A stretch of 47,330 nt of DNA from Streptomyces echinatus (GCF_014203595.1 NZ_JACHJK010000030.1:1-47330), one strand, 5' to 3'; counted from the first letter of the stretch, positions 9,512 through 18,546 are shown. Translations and numbers: made by a program. Notes: generated from the letters alone by a model not told the origin.

Positions 9512-11080
9512 ATGGCCCGCGTCCCCGCAGCCCTGAGCACCATGCTGAACCGGACCCCGAACCGCATCCGCCCCGCCCGCCACCGCCCGCTTCCCCGTCT
9601 CGAACTCGCCGCCCGCCCCCGCCCCTGGCTGCGCGCCCTCGGGCTCACCGCGGTCGTCCTCGTCGGCGCCTGGCTGGGCCTGCTGATCGTCGGCAACGTC
9701 CGGGCCCCGGTCGGCCCGATGGACACGACGATGGCGCTGCGCCCCTCCGTCAGCGGCGGCACGAAGATCAACATCTCTCCCCTGGGCGCGCTCAGCCTGG
9801 ACAGTCACATCGCCCCGGTCCGTCTGGACGTGAACGTCGACCAGCTCGACCCCGAGCGCTCCCAGGCCCTCGTCGACCACCCCGAGCGGCTCTCCGGGCT
9901 CCAGGACGAGGTGGCCCGGGACGTCGAGCACGGCACGCTCGACCTGGCGGTGCGCTCCTGCGTAGCCGTGGTCTCCGGGGCCACCGCCCTCGGCCTCGCG
10001 GTCTACCGCCGCCCGCGCCGGGCCCTGACCGCCGGCGGGCTGGCCCTGGCCCTGCTGGCCGCCTCGGGAGCGTCCGCGTACGCCACCTGGAACCCGAAGT
10101 CGGTCCTGGAGCCGAGGTTCTCCGGGCTGCTCAGCTCGGCGCCGTCCGTGGTCGGCAACGCGCGCAGCATCGTCACGGAATTCGACGTGTACCAGAAGGA
10201 GTTGGCCCGCCTGGTGACGAACGTGACGAAGCTCTACGACGTCACGTCCACCCTCCCCGCCTACCGGCCGGACCCCTCCACCATCCGGGTCCTGCACGTG
10301 TCGGACATCCACCTCAACCCGGCGAGCTGGAAGATCATCGGTTCGCTGGTGAAGCAGTACCAGGTGAACGTGATCGTCGACTCCGGGGACACGATGGACC
10401 ACGGCGCTGCGGCGGAGAACGGCTTCCTGGACCCGGTCCGGGACCTGGGCGTGCCGTACGTCTGGGTGCGCGGCAACCATGACTCCCGGACCACCCAGCG
10501 CTACCTGGAGCGCATGAAGAACGTGCGCGTCCTGGACGACGGCCGGGCGCGGACGGTGGCGGGCCTGCGGTTCGCGGGCATCGGTGATCCGCAGTTCACC
10601 CCCGACCGTTCGGTGGTGCCCGGCAGCGAGGCCTCCGAGGAACTCGCGGGGGCCCGGCTGGCCAGCGCCCTGCGCGACCAGCAGGCCGCCGGCACCCCCG
10701 TGGACGTGGCGGTCGCGCACGAGCCGTCCGCCGCCCGCGAGACGGACGGCCAGGTGCCGCTGGTGCTCTGCGGGCACCTGCACCACGAGGGGACGGAGAT
10801 GCTGCCGTACGGCACGCGGCTGCGCATGGAGGGCTCGACCGGCGGCAGCGGGCTGCGCGCCGTGGAGCACAAGTACCCCGCCCCGATCGAGGCCTCGATC
10901 CTCTACTTCGACCGGGACAGCCGCCGGCTGCAGGCCTGGGACGCGATCCGGCTGGGGGGACTCGGCCTGACGACGGCCGAGGTCAGCCGCCACCTGGCGG
11001 ACGAGAACCAACCCGGTGCCACCCGCTCGCCCTCCCCCTCCGCTCCCGGCTCGCCGGGCACCGCCACGGCCTCGCCGTAA
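9512..11080 (+). CDS. Membrane-anchored metallophosphoesterase
   Basis: 522 residues from ATG 9512; ATG 9542 is an equally plausible start. One membrane segment lies near 43-61 and two further hydrophobic segments near 145-163 and 172-190. The C-terminal half is a calcineurin-like phosphoesterase with DIH (265-267), GD (292-293), GNHD (321-324), H403 and GHLHH (421-425), the complete set of metal ligands. A short Ser/Pro-rich tail follows. Orientation relative to the membrane is not certain. The substrate is unknown; relatives hydrolyse phosphomonoesters or diesters of nucleotides or lipids. It is followed by the tRNA cluster. Confidence 0.85.
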   Translation: MARVPAALSTMLNRTPNRIRPARHRPLPRLELAARPRPWLRALGLTAVVLVGAWLGLLIVGNVRAPVGPMDTTMALRPSVSGGTKINISPLGALSLDSHIAPVRLDVNVDQLDPERSQALVDHPERLSGLQDEVARDVEHGTLDLAVRSCVAVVSGATALGLAVYRRPRRALTAGGLALALLAASGASAYATWNPKSVLEPRFSGLLSSAPSVVGNARSIVTEFDVYQKELARLVTNVTKLYDVTSTLPAYRPDPSTIRVLHVSDIHLNPASWKIIGSLVKQYQVNVIVDSGDTMDHGAAAENGFLDPVRDLGVPYVWVRGNHDSRTTQRYLERMKNVRVLDDGRARTVAGLRFAGIGDPQFTPDRSVVPGSEASEELAGARLASALRDQQAAGTPVDVAVAHEPSAARETDGQVPLVLCGHLHHEGTEMLPYGTRLRMEGSTGGSGLRAVEHKYPAPIEASILYFDRDSRRLQAWDAIRLGGLGLTTAEVSRHLADENQPGATRSPSPSAPGSPGTATASP

Positions 11081-11160
11081 ACCGTTTTGGCGATACCCCT
11101 CGCCATCCCATATGCTTCTCACGTCCCCGACGCGCTGAGAAGCGCCCAGGCGGGCCGATA

Positions 11161-11233
11161 GCCCTCATCGTCTAGCGGCCTAGGACGCCGCCCTTTCAAG
11201 GCGGTAGCACGGGTTCGAATCCCGTTGGGGGCA
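11161..11233 (+). tRNA. tRNA-Glu (UUC)
   Basis: A 73-nt cloverleaf: acceptor GCCCTCA pairs with TGGGGGC, the anticodon loop CTTTCAA gives UUC, and the T-loop is GGTTCGAATCC. First of three tRNAs on this strand. Confidence 0.95.
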
Positions 11234-11269
11234 CGCAATACCGTGTGCGACACTGTTGCACGCAAGCTT

Positions 11270-11344
11270 GGTCCTGTGGAGCAGTTTGGAGTGCTCGCCA
11301 CCCTGTCAAGGTGGAGGCCGCGGGTTCAAATCCCGTCAGGACCG
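11270..11344 (+). tRNA. tRNA-Asp (GUC), copy 1
   Basis: 75 nt: acceptor GGTCCTG/CAGGACC, anticodon loop CTGTCAA giving GUC. Identical to the copy at 17884-17958. Confidence 0.95.
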
Positions 11345-11346
11345 CT

Positions 11347-11366
11347 GGTGTTTCACGTGAAACACC
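11347..11366. promoter_or_regulatory. parS-type ParB binding palindrome
   Basis: A perfect 20-bp palindrome with core TGTTTCACGTGAAACA (11349-11364). This equals the well-known bacterial parS consensus and the GTTTCACGTGAAAC form used by Streptomyces ParB. It sits two bases after tRNA-Asp and two bases before tRNA-Phe. Streptomyces chromosomes carry many such sites clustered around oriC, so a centromere role in segregation is likely. Confidence 0.88.
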
Positions 11367-11368
11367 GT

Positions 11369-11442
11369 GGCTGGGTAGCTCAGTTGGTACGAGCGTCCGC
11401 CTGAAAAGCGGAAGGTCGCCGGTTCGACCCCGGCCCCAGCCA
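11369..11442 (+). tRNA. tRNA-Phe (GAA)
   Basis: 74 nt: acceptor GGCTGGG/CCCAGCC, anticodon loop CTGAAAA giving GAA. Last gene of the Glu-Asp-Phe cluster. Confidence 0.95.
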
Positions 11443-11463
11443 CAGCCGCCCTGACCAGGGCCT

Positions 11464-11496
11464 GAGCCCCTCTCCAGCCTCGCTGGAGAGGGGCTC
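11464..11496 (+). terminator. Terminator of the tRNA cluster
   Basis: A perfect 15-bp stem (11464-11478 with 11482-11496), 3-nt loop, followed by TTTCGTTT. Confidence 0.88.
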
Positions 11497-11539
11497 TTTC
11501 GTTTCACCGACGCCGACCGGTACGCCGACGGAGCTGACC

Positions 11540-12205
11540 ATGGTGAAAGCCTTGCCGAGCATCGATCCGTCACTGCCGCTCGACCGGCACCCGGAGCGGG
11601 TCTGGTACACCTCCTACGGCTCCAACACGCACCTGGACCGGCTCGCCGCCTACATCAAGGGCGGGCGCCCGCCCGGCGCGGCACGGGAGTACCCCGGATG
11701 CCGCGACCCCGCCATGCCGGCCCGGTCGATCCCGGTGGAACTGACCGGCGCCATGTACTTCGCCACCCGATCGCCCGTGTGGGGCGGAGGACGGGCCTTC
11801 TACGACCCCGGGGCGAGCGGGCGCGTGCTGGCCCGAGCGCATGTGGTGACGAGCGGCCAGTTCGCCGACATCGCGGCCCAGGAGATGTACCGGGCGCCGG
11901 ACGTGGACCTGGACCTGGAGGAGGTCTTCACCCGGCGACGTGCCGTACTGGGCGAAGGGCGTTACGAAACGCTCGTGTGTGCCGGTCAGCTGGAGGGCAT
12001 GCCCGTGCTGACCTTCACGGCGCCATGGGGGATGAACGACGTGCCATGGGTCCCCCCTTCCGCCGCCTATGTCAGGTTCCTGGCCGCGGGCCTGCTGTCC
12101 GCCGGCGCCTGGGACGTGACAGCGGTCGCCTCGTACATCGCGGCCTGCCCCGGCGCGACCGGCCACTGGTCGGCTCGGGACGTCTCCGCCCTGCTCGACC
12201 CCTGA
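11540..12205 (+). CDS. YGSN-motif protein, gamma-glutamylcyclotransferase-like
   Basis: 221 residues; ATG 11540 follows GGAG by six bases. The N-terminal VWYTSYGSNTHLDRL carries the YGSN loop found in gamma-glutamylcyclotransferase/AIG2-fold proteins, and GGRAFYDP and QEMYRAP are further conserved-looking stretches. Streptomyces homologues are sometimes labelled histone deacetylase; I see no deacetylase motifs here. No signal peptide or membrane segment. The reaction is not determined, and a catalytic glutamate equivalent cannot be placed with confidence. Confidence 0.6.
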   Translation: MVKALPSIDPSLPLDRHPERVWYTSYGSNTHLDRLAAYIKGGRPPGAAREYPGCRDPAMPARSIPVELTGAMYFATRSPVWGGGRAFYDPGASGRVLARAHVVTSGQFADIAAQEMYRAPDVDLDLEEVFTRRRAVLGEGRYETLVCAGQLEGMPVLTFTAPWGMNDVPWVPPSAAYVRFLAAGLLSAGAWDVTAVASYIAACPGATGHWSARDVSALLDP

Positions 12206-12243
12206 TCCGGTCACGGACACCGGATCGGCTCACGGCACCGACT

Positions 12244-12301
12244 CCGGTGACCGTGCCGCCTTGGCACCGTCACCGGTGACCGTGCCGCCTTGGCACCGTC
12301 A
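12244..12301. repeat. Two tandem 29-bp imperfect palindromes
   Basis: The 29-bp unit is present twice in perfect tandem (12244-12272, 12273-12301), with a third start (CCGGT) at 12302. Each unit is itself nearly palindromic: GGTGACCGTGCC and GGCACCGTCACC are inverted with one mismatch around GCCTT. It lies between the YGSN gene and the next membrane protein gene, 63 bp before its start. Confidence 0.9.
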
Positions 12302-12363
12302 CCGGTCGGCGCTACGTTCAGCCTGATCGCGCGCGGCGGTGTGCGGGGGGGTGGGGGAGAGAG

Positions 12364-12684
12364 ATGAGCCGGGACGAGGCCAGAGCCATCCGGGACACCG
12401 AGCTGGAGAAGGACCGGGCCCGTTACGGGCTGCTGGCGGTCGTCGTCAGCAACCTCGCGATCGCCGGAGTCGCGATCTTCGGGGTGTGGCAGCTCGACGG
12501 GGACAAGGCGGTGATCGTCGGCATACTGACCGCCGCGTTCACCGCGGTCAGCAGCATGACCACCGCGTATCTCGGCATCAAGGCCATCTCCAACACGGCG
12601 AGGTCGATCGCCCTCGGGGACGGCCCGGCCCGCAGACTCCCCGAAGCCGCCCCGCCGTCCGCACCCGACCGGCGCGCCCCCTAG
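12364..12684 (+). CDS. Small two-helix membrane protein
   Basis: 106 residues; ATG 12364 is preceded by GGGGGAGAGAG. Two hydrophobic segments are visible (about 22-44 and 52-72), with a charged N-terminus (RDEARAIRDTELEKDRARYG) and a proline-rich C-terminal tail. No family function is known to me. It converges with the next gene, leaving 13 bases between stop codons, and a small CCTAGGG/CCCTAGG inverted repeat spans the junction. The tandem palindromes upstream may control it. Confidence 0.7.
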   Translation: MSRDEARAIRDTELEKDRARYGLLAVVVSNLAIAGVAIFGVWQLDGDKAVIVGILTAAFTAVSSMTTAYLGIKAISNTARSIALGDGPARRLPEAAPPSAPDRRAP

Positions 12685-12697
12685 GGCCTCTCGGACC

Positions 12698-13711
12698 CTA
12701 GGCCTCGGGGACCGGCAGGGCCGGGCGGCCGCCCGGGTGGCGCTCGCGCCAGATCACGAAGACCGCGCAGGAGACGAGCGCCCAGCCCGCGAGCACCAGG
12801 AACGGGAACGCGTGCTGGTGGCCCCGGAAGTACACGGCGGTGTGCTGGGCGTTCACCGAGGCGCCGGGCGGCAGCCAGCGGCCGATCGTGCCGAGCGGGG
12901 ACGGCAGCAACGGCCAGGAGACCGCACCGCCGGACGACGGGTTGCCGAGCAGCACCATCAGTCCCCACGTCGGCAGCATGGCCCACCGCCCGATCAGGGT
13001 GTTGAACATGGTGAACACCATGCCGGAGGTGAACATCGTCAGGGCGAGGATGAACCACGACTCGACGAACGGCAGCTTCAGCGCCTTCAGCCACCAGTCC
13101 ACCACCGCGGCGATCGTGAACCCGCCGAGCACGGCGGAGGCGACGATGAAGGCGATGCGCTCAAGGGGGTTCAGCGCCTTCGCGTGCACGCTGAGCTGAA
13201 TGGCCCCGACGAATCCGATGATCACGGCGGCGAGCGAGATGTAGAAGATCGCGAGCCCTCTCGGGTCGCCCTTCTGCAGCGGGTTGAGATCACGGACCAC
13301 CACGGGGGTGTCCGTGGCCCTGCCCACCTTCGCCGCCGCCTCGGCGAGCAGCTGGGCGACCGTCGCCCCGGAGGCCCCGGACACGTCCAGGGTGAGCGCC
13401 CGGCCGCCGGCGGGTGCCTCGACGACCGCGAACACCTCCTGCTCGTCCACCGCTCGTAGCGCCGCCGCCCGGTCGGCGTACGTGCGCAGCTTCAGGGAGG
13501 CGCCCAGGGCCTCCTCCATGCCGTCGACGAACCGCCGGGCGGCCGGCTCGGCGTAGCCGCGGATCACCGCCGTGGGGATGCTGTGCGGGGTGGGGTTGGC
13601 CATGGCGTACGTGTAGGAGCCGGCGAAGAGGCCCGCCGCCGCGGCGATGAGCACCAGCAGGACGGTGGCGGGAACGAAGGGGGACGTCTCTCCGCGGGGC
13701 GAATCCGACAT
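12698..13711 (-). CDS. ABC-2/YhgE-Pip-like membrane protein
   Basis: 337 residues from ATG 13711. The first helix (FVPATVLLVLIAAAAGLFAGSY) is followed by a large extracytoplasmic domain of about 130 residues, then about five hydrophobic helices with NPLERIAFIVAS and SWFILALTMFTSGMVF. This layout matches the DUF3533/YhgE-Pip class related to ABC-2 permeases, usually thought to export or anchor cell-envelope factors. No ATPase gene is adjacent. A start slightly upstream at GTG 13720 is possible; longer versions have unsuitable codon use. Confidence 0.65.
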   Translation of the reverse strand: MSDSPRGETSPFVPATVLLVLIAAAAGLFAGSYTYAMANPTPHSIPTAVIRGYAEPAARRFVDGMEEALGASLKLRTYADRAAALRAVDEQEVFAVVEAPAGGRALTLDVSGASGATVAQLLAEAAAKVGRATDTPVVVRDLNPLQKGDPRGLAIFYISLAAVIIGFVGAIQLSVHAKALNPLERIAFIVASAVLGGFTIAAVVDWWLKALKLPFVESWFILALTMFTSGMVFTMFNTLIGRWAMLPTWGLMVLLGNPSSGGAVSWPLLPSPLGTIGRWLPPGASVNAQHTAVYFRGHQHAFPFLVLAGWALVSCAVFVIWRERHPGGRPALPVPEA

Positions 13712-13841
13712 AAAGATCACTGTGGCATCTCGCCTCTGAGGGTGCCCGTCGATCGCCGCGTGCCGATCCGTCGCGGTTGCCCGGCCCGCCCCCTCAATTC
13801 GTTCGCGTGATTTTCGGCTGGGGTGAGATCCTGGACCGCGT

Positions 13842-16800
13842 ATGTCTACGCATCCCGCCCCCGCCCTCGGCACCCTCGCCCCCCGTCTGACCGAGCTGTC
13901 GCTGCGCGACGCGCACCGGCTCGGCCGGCGGCTCGAGGGCGCGCGCAAGATCCGTAAGCCCGAGGCCCGCGCCGTCGTCCTCACCGAGATCGAGACCGAG
14001 ATCGCCCGCGCCGAGGACCGCATGGCCGCGCGGCGCTCCCGCGTGCCGGCCGTCACCTACCCCGAGCAGCTGCCGGTCAGCCAGAAGAAGGACGAGATCG
14101 CGGAGGCCATCCGCGACCACCAGGTCGTCATCGTGGCCGGTGAGACCGGGTCCGGCAAGACCACGCAGATCCCCAAGATCTGTATGGAGCTGGGCCGGGG
14201 CGTGCGCGGCATGATCGGGCACACCCAGCCCCGCCGTATCGCCGCCCGGACCGTCGCCGAGCGGGTCGCGGACGAGCTGAAGACACCCCTCGGCGAAACC
14301 GTCGGCTGGAAGGTCCGGTTCACCGACCAGGTGAACCCGGACGCCACCTTCGTCAAGCTGATGACGGACGGCATCCTGCTCGCGGAGATCCAGACCGACC
14401 GCGAGCTGCGCGCCTACGACACGATCATCATCGACGAGGCCCACGAACGGTCCCTCAACATCGACTTCCTGCTGGGCTACCTCGCCCAGCTGCTGCCCAA
14501 GCGCCCCGACCTGAAGGTCGTCATCACCTCGGCGACCATCGACCCGGAGCGCTTCTCCCGGCACTTCGGCGACGCCCCGATCGTCGAGGTCAGCGGCCGG
14601 ACGTACCCGGTCGAGGTGCGCTACCGGCCCCTCCTGGAGGAGGACTCCGAGGACGCCGACCGGGACCAGATCACCGCCATCACGGACGCCGTCGAGGAGC
14701 TGATGGGCGAGGGGAAGGGCGACATCCTCGTCTTCCTCTCCGGCGAGCGGGAGATCCGGGACACCGCCGACGCCCTGGAGAAGAAGAAGTACCGGTTCAC
14801 CGAGGTGCTGCCCCTCTACGCCCGGCTGTCCCACGCCGAGCAGCACCGGGTCTTCCAGCCGCACACCGGGCGCAGGATCGTTCTGGCCACCAACGTCGCC
14901 GAGACCTCCCTCACCGTCCCCGGCATCAAGTACGTCATCGACCCCGGCTTCGCCCGGATCAGCCGCTACAGCCACCGCACCAAGGTCCAGCGGCTGCCCA
15001 TCGAGCCGGTGTCGCAGGCCAGCGCCAACCAGCGCAAGGGCCGCTGCGGTCGTACGTCCGACGGCATCTGCATCCGGCTGTACTCCGAGGACGACTTCCT
15101 CGCCCGCCCGGAGTTCACGGACGCGGAGATCCTGCGTACGAACCTGGCGAGCGTCATCCTCCAGATGACCGCCGCCGGCCTCGGCGACATCGAGAAGTTC
15201 CCCTTCATCGACCCGCCGGACCACCGCAACATCCGTGACGGCGTACAGCTGCTGCAGGAGCTGCACGCGCTGGACCCGGCCGAGAAGGACGTCCGCAAGC
15301 GGCTCACGGACACCGGCCGCAAGCTGGCCCAGCTGCCCGTCGACCCCCGTCTGGCCCGGATGGTCCTGGAGGCCGACCGCAACGGCTGTGTCCGCGAGGT
15401 CATGGTCATCGCCGCCGCCCTGTCCATCCAGGACCCGCGCGAGCGCCCGGCCGAGAAGCAGGCCCAGGCCGACCAGCAGCACGCCCGCTTCAAGGACGAG
15501 ACCAGCGACTTCCTCGCCTACCTGAACCTGTGGCGGTACGTCCGCGAGCAGCAGAAGGAGCGCGGGTCCAGCTCCTTCCGCCGGATGTGCAAGCAGGAGT
15601 ACCTGAACTTCCTGCGCATCCGCGAGTGGCAGGACATCTACACCCAGCTGCGCACGGTCGCCAAGCAGATGGGCATCCACCTCAACGAGGACGACGCCCC
15701 GGCCGACCGCGTCCATGTCTCCCTCCTCGCCGGCCTGCTCTCCCACATCGGGATGAAGGACGTGAAGGAGGGCAACAAGAACGAGTACCTGGGCGCCCGC
15801 AACGCCAAGTTCGCGGTCTTCCCGGGCTCGGCGCTGTTCCGCAAGCAGCCGAAGTTCCTGATGTCGGCCGAGCTGGTGGAGACGAGCCGCCTGTGGGCGC
15901 GGGTCAACGCCAGGATCGAGCCGGAGTGGGTGGAGCCGCTCGCCGGGCACCTCCTGAAGCGGACGTACAGCGAACCGCACTGGGAGAAGGACCAGGCGGC
16001 CGTGATGGCGTACGAGAAGGTCACGCTCTACGGCGTCCCGATCGTCGCCCAGCGGAAGGTGAACTACGGCCGGATCGACCCCGAGGTCAGCCGTGAACTG
16101 TTCATCCGCAACGCCCTGGTGGAGGGCGACTGGCGCACGCACCACAAGTTCTTCGCCGACAACCGCAAGCTCCTCAGCGAGGTCGAGGAGCTGGAGCACC
16201 GTGCCCGGCGCCGGGACATCGTCGTGGACGACGACACGCTCTTCGACTTCTACGACCAGCGGGTGCCCGAACACGTCGTCTCGGGCGCCCACTTCGACTC
16301 CTGGTGGAAGCGCAAGCGGCAGGAGCAGCCGGACTTCCTGGACTTCGAGCGCGCGATGCTCATCCGGGAGTCGGCGGAGGCGGTCACCAAGGCCGACTAC
16401 CCGGACAGCTGGAGCCAGCGGAACCTGAAATTCCGGGTCACCTACCAGTTCGAGCCGGGCGCGGACGCCGACGGCGTGACGGTGCACGTCCCGCTCCAGG
16501 TGCTCAACCAGGTCACGGACGAGGGCTTCGACTGGCAGATCCCCGGCCTGCGCGAGGAGGTGGTGACGGAGCTGATCCGCTCCCTGCCCAAGCCGATCCG
16601 CCGCCACTACGTACCGGCGCCGAACTACGCGAGGGCGTTCCTGGAGCGGGCGGTGCCCCTCCAGGAGCCGCTGACCGTCACGATGGCCCGTGAGCTGAAG
16701 CGGATGGTCGGCGTTCCCTTCGAAGCGGACGACTTCGACTGGGCGAAGGTCCCCGACCACCTCAGGATCACCTTCCGGATCGTCGACGAGCGGCGCCGGA

Positions 16801-17786
16801 AGCTGGCCGAGGACAAGGACCTGGAGGCGCTGAAGCTCAGTCTGAAGCCGAAGGCCCGCAAGGCCCTGTCCCAGGCCGCGGCGGCGACCGCGTCCCGGGA
16901 GGGCGGCGAGTCGCTGGAGCGGGGGGGTCTGACGGACTGGACGATCGGCACGCTCAGCCGGGTCTTCGAGACGCGCCGGGCCGGGCAGCCGGTCAAGGCG
17001 TACCCGGCGCTGGTGGACGACGGCGACACGGTCTCCGTAAGGCTCTTCGACACCGAGGCCGAGCAGGCGGAGGCCATGTGGAGGGGCACCCGCCGGCTGA
17101 TCCTGCGGAACATCCCGGTGAACCCGGCGAAGTTCGCCTCCGAGAAGCTGTCCAACGCCCAGAAGCTGGCCCTCTCCGCCAACCCGCACGGCTCGATCCA
17201 GGCGCTGTTCGACGACTGCGCGATGGCCGCGGCGGACAAGCTCATCGCGGACTTCGGGGGGCCGGTCTGGGACGAGGAGTCGTACCGGAAGCTGTACGAC
17301 AAGGTGCGCGCGGAGATCGTGGACACCACCGTCCGCACGGTCGCGCAGGTGCAGCAGGTGCTCGCGGCCTGGCAGGCCTGTGAGCGCCGCCTGAAGGCCG
17401 TCGGCAGCCCTGTCCTCCTCGCGAACCTCACGGACGTCCGCAAGCAGCTGGACGCCCTCGTGAAGCCCGGGTTCGTCACCTGGGCGGGGATACGGCGGCT
17501 GCCCGACCTGATGCGCTACATGGTGGCCGCCGACCGGCGTCTGCAGCAGATGCCGACGAACGTGCAGCGGGACACCACGCGCATGGAGAAGGTCCACGAG
17601 ATGCAGGACGAGTACGCCTGGCTCCTGGAACAGCTTCCGCAGGGCCGCCCGGTGCCGTCCTCGGTCCTGGACATCCGCTGGATGATCGAGGAGCTCCGGG
17701 TCAGCTATTTCGCCCACGCGCTGGGCACGGCTTACCCGGTCTCGGACAAGCGGATCGTGAAGGCCATCGACGCCGCCGCACCGTAG
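13842..17786 (+). CDS. hrpA: ATP-dependent RNA helicase HrpA
   Basis: 1314 residues, the expected length of HrpA. Walker A GETGSGKT (100-107), TQPRRIAA, DEAH (198-201), SAT (230-232), a second RecA domain with the TNVAETSLTVPGI and QRKGRCGR motifs, then winged-helix, ratchet and OB regions and the long HrpA-specific C-terminal domain of about 600 residues (DUF3418-like). It uses ATP to remodel RNA or stalled ribosomes in the cytoplasm. It is a single gene; a short gap separates it from the second tRNA-Asp downstream. The start is the ATG in GCGTATGTCT; no strong ribosome binding site is visible. Confidence 0.95.
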   Translation: MSTHPAPALGTLAPRLTELSLRDAHRLGRRLEGARKIRKPEARAVVLTEIETEIARAEDRMAARRSRVPAVTYPEQLPVSQKKDEIAEAIRDHQVVIVAGETGSGKTTQIPKICMELGRGVRGMIGHTQPRRIAARTVAERVADELKTPLGETVGWKVRFTDQVNPDATFVKLMTDGILLAEIQTDRELRAYDTIIIDEAHERSLNIDFLLGYLAQLLPKRPDLKVVITSATIDPERFSRHFGDAPIVEVSGRTYPVEVRYRPLLEEDSEDADRDQITAITDAVEELMGEGKGDILVFLSGEREIRDTADALEKKKYRFTEVLPLYARLSHAEQHRVFQPHTGRRIVLATNVAETSLTVPGIKYVIDPGFARISRYSHRTKVQRLPIEPVSQASANQRKGRCGRTSDGICIRLYSEDDFLARPEFTDAEILRTNLASVILQMTAAGLGDIEKFPFIDPPDHRNIRDGVQLLQELHALDPAEKDVRKRLTDTGRKLAQLPVDPRLARMVLEADRNGCVREVMVIAAALSIQDPRERPAEKQAQADQQHARFKDETSDFLAYLNLWRYVREQQKERGSSSFRRMCKQEYLNFLRIREWQDIYTQLRTVAKQMGIHLNEDDAPADRVHVSLLAGLLSHIGMKDVKEGNKNEYLGARNAKFAVFPGSALFRKQPKFLMSAELVETSRLWARVNARIEPEWVEPLAGHLLKRTYSEPHWEKDQAAVMAYEKVTLYGVPIVAQRKVNYGRIDPEVSRELFIRNALVEGDWRTHHKFFADNRKLLSEVEELEHRARRRDIVVDDDTLFDFYDQRVPEHVVSGAHFDSWWKRKRQEQPDFLDFERAMLIRESAEAVTKADYPDSWSQRNLKFRVTYQFEPGADADGVTVHVPLQVLNQVTDEGFDWQIPGLREEVVTELIRSLPKPIRRHYVPAPNYARAFLERAVPLQEPLTVTMARELKRMVGVPFEADDFDWAKVPDHLRITFRIVDERRRKLAEDKDLEALKLSLKPKARKALSQAAAATASREGGESLERGGLTDWTIGTLSRVFETRRAGQPVKAYPALVDDGDTVSVRLFDTEAEQAEAMWRGTRRLILRNIPVNPAKFASEKLSNAQKLALSANPHGSIQALFDDCAMAAADKLIADFGGPVWDEESYRKLYDKVRAEIVDTTVRTVAQVQQVLAAWQACERRLKAVGSPVLLANLTDVRKQLDALVKPGFVTWAGIRRLPDLMRYMVAADRRLQQMPTNVQRDTTRMEKVHEMQDEYAWLLEQLPQGRPVPSSVLDIRWMIEELRVSYFAHALGTAYPVSDKRIVKAIDAAAP

Positions 17787-17883
17787 CCGTCCCCGTACAG
17801 AGGGTGAGTTCGACCAGGACCCTCACCCTCCTGTACAGTCTCTTCTCGCAGCGCAGTGCACAAAAGAAAGCGCCGCGAAACCT

Positions 17884-17958
17884 GGTCCTGTGGAGCAGTT
17901 TGGAGTGCTCGCCACCCTGTCAAGGTGGAGGCCGCGGGTTCAAATCCCGTCAGGACCG
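17884..17958 (+). tRNA. tRNA-Asp (GUC), copy 2
   Basis: 75 nt, identical to 11270-11344, about 6.6 kb away on the same strand. The flanking sequences differ, so only the tRNA itself is duplicated. Confidence 0.95.
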
Positions 17959-17965
17959 CACAGAG

Positions 17966-18093
17966 AACAAGGCCCGCCCCCGCAAGGGAGAGCGGGCCTT
18001 GTTCGTACCCAGAGGCCCGTCTCGCCCCCGCGGGGCAGAGCGGGCCTCACTCGTGTCACCGAGGCCCGCCCCCCGTGAGGGAGAGCGGGCCTC
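17966..18093. terminator. Three tandem hairpins after tRNA-Asp
   Basis: Hairpin 1: AACAAGGCCCGC (17966-17977) with its complement at 17992-18003. Hairpin 2: GAGGCCCG (18012-18019) with 18041-18048. Hairpin 3: GAGGCCCGC (18061-18069) with 18085-18093. The stems share the GGCCCGC core and each ends in a CTCGTGT-type tail, so the array looks like a terminator duplicated twice. The first is the terminator of tRNA-Asp. No gene follows until 18355. Confidence 0.75.
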
Positions 18094-18354
18094 TCTCGTG
18101 TCCCCGCCGTCCCGCCGGAGGGGAGGCCGCGCCCGCCGGGTAGGGGACGGGCCCGTCAGGGGCGTCCAGGCTCGGCTCCGTCGGGGGGCGTAAGGCCCGG
18201 CCGGCCCAGCGGCCCTCGTGGCGCCACCGGGGACGGTGCGGCGGCAGGGAGGGGCGTGGCGCGCCGGTGGGTACCGCGGTCTTGACGGCGTCACATTCGC
18301 TCGGTACCCAGAGAGCAGGGCTCGTTCCTCCCGCACGGCCCCTGGAGGTGGCGT

Positions 18355-18546
18355 ATGGCGGCGTCGGTCAGGCACGAGACGCGGGCGCTCCTGAGAGCCC
18401 ATCTGTCGGCCGCCTCTTCCTACCGGCATCTCACCCGCCGCTGCCCCGTCTGCCGCCACCTGCTGCGGCTGGCGATGGACGCCGGCCCGCACGGCCAGGA
18501 GCCCGAGCAGGAGGCGATGGAGGACGAAAGTCCCCGCCACACGTGA
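18355..18546 (+). CDS. DUF6274-like small protein
   Basis: 63 residues; ATG 18355 with GGAGG six bases upstream. The sequence AASVRHETRALLRAHLSAASSYRHLT ending in CPVCRHLLRLAMD matches a small conserved Streptomyces protein I associate with DUF6274, usually found near bldC. The single CxxC plus histidines could bind a metal. No known function. Confidence 0.65.
   Translation: MAASVRHETRALLRAHLSAASSYRHLTRRCPVCRHLLRLAMDAGPHGQEPEQEAMEDESPRHT

Noticed and set aside
12231..12779. Operon of the small membrane protein with the ABC-2-like gene
   Set aside because: The two genes are convergent, so they cannot share a transcript.
13794..17717. Open frame of 1307 codons on the minus strand
   Set aside because: Antisense of hrpA; hrpA has all helicase motifs, and this frame has no family resemblance.
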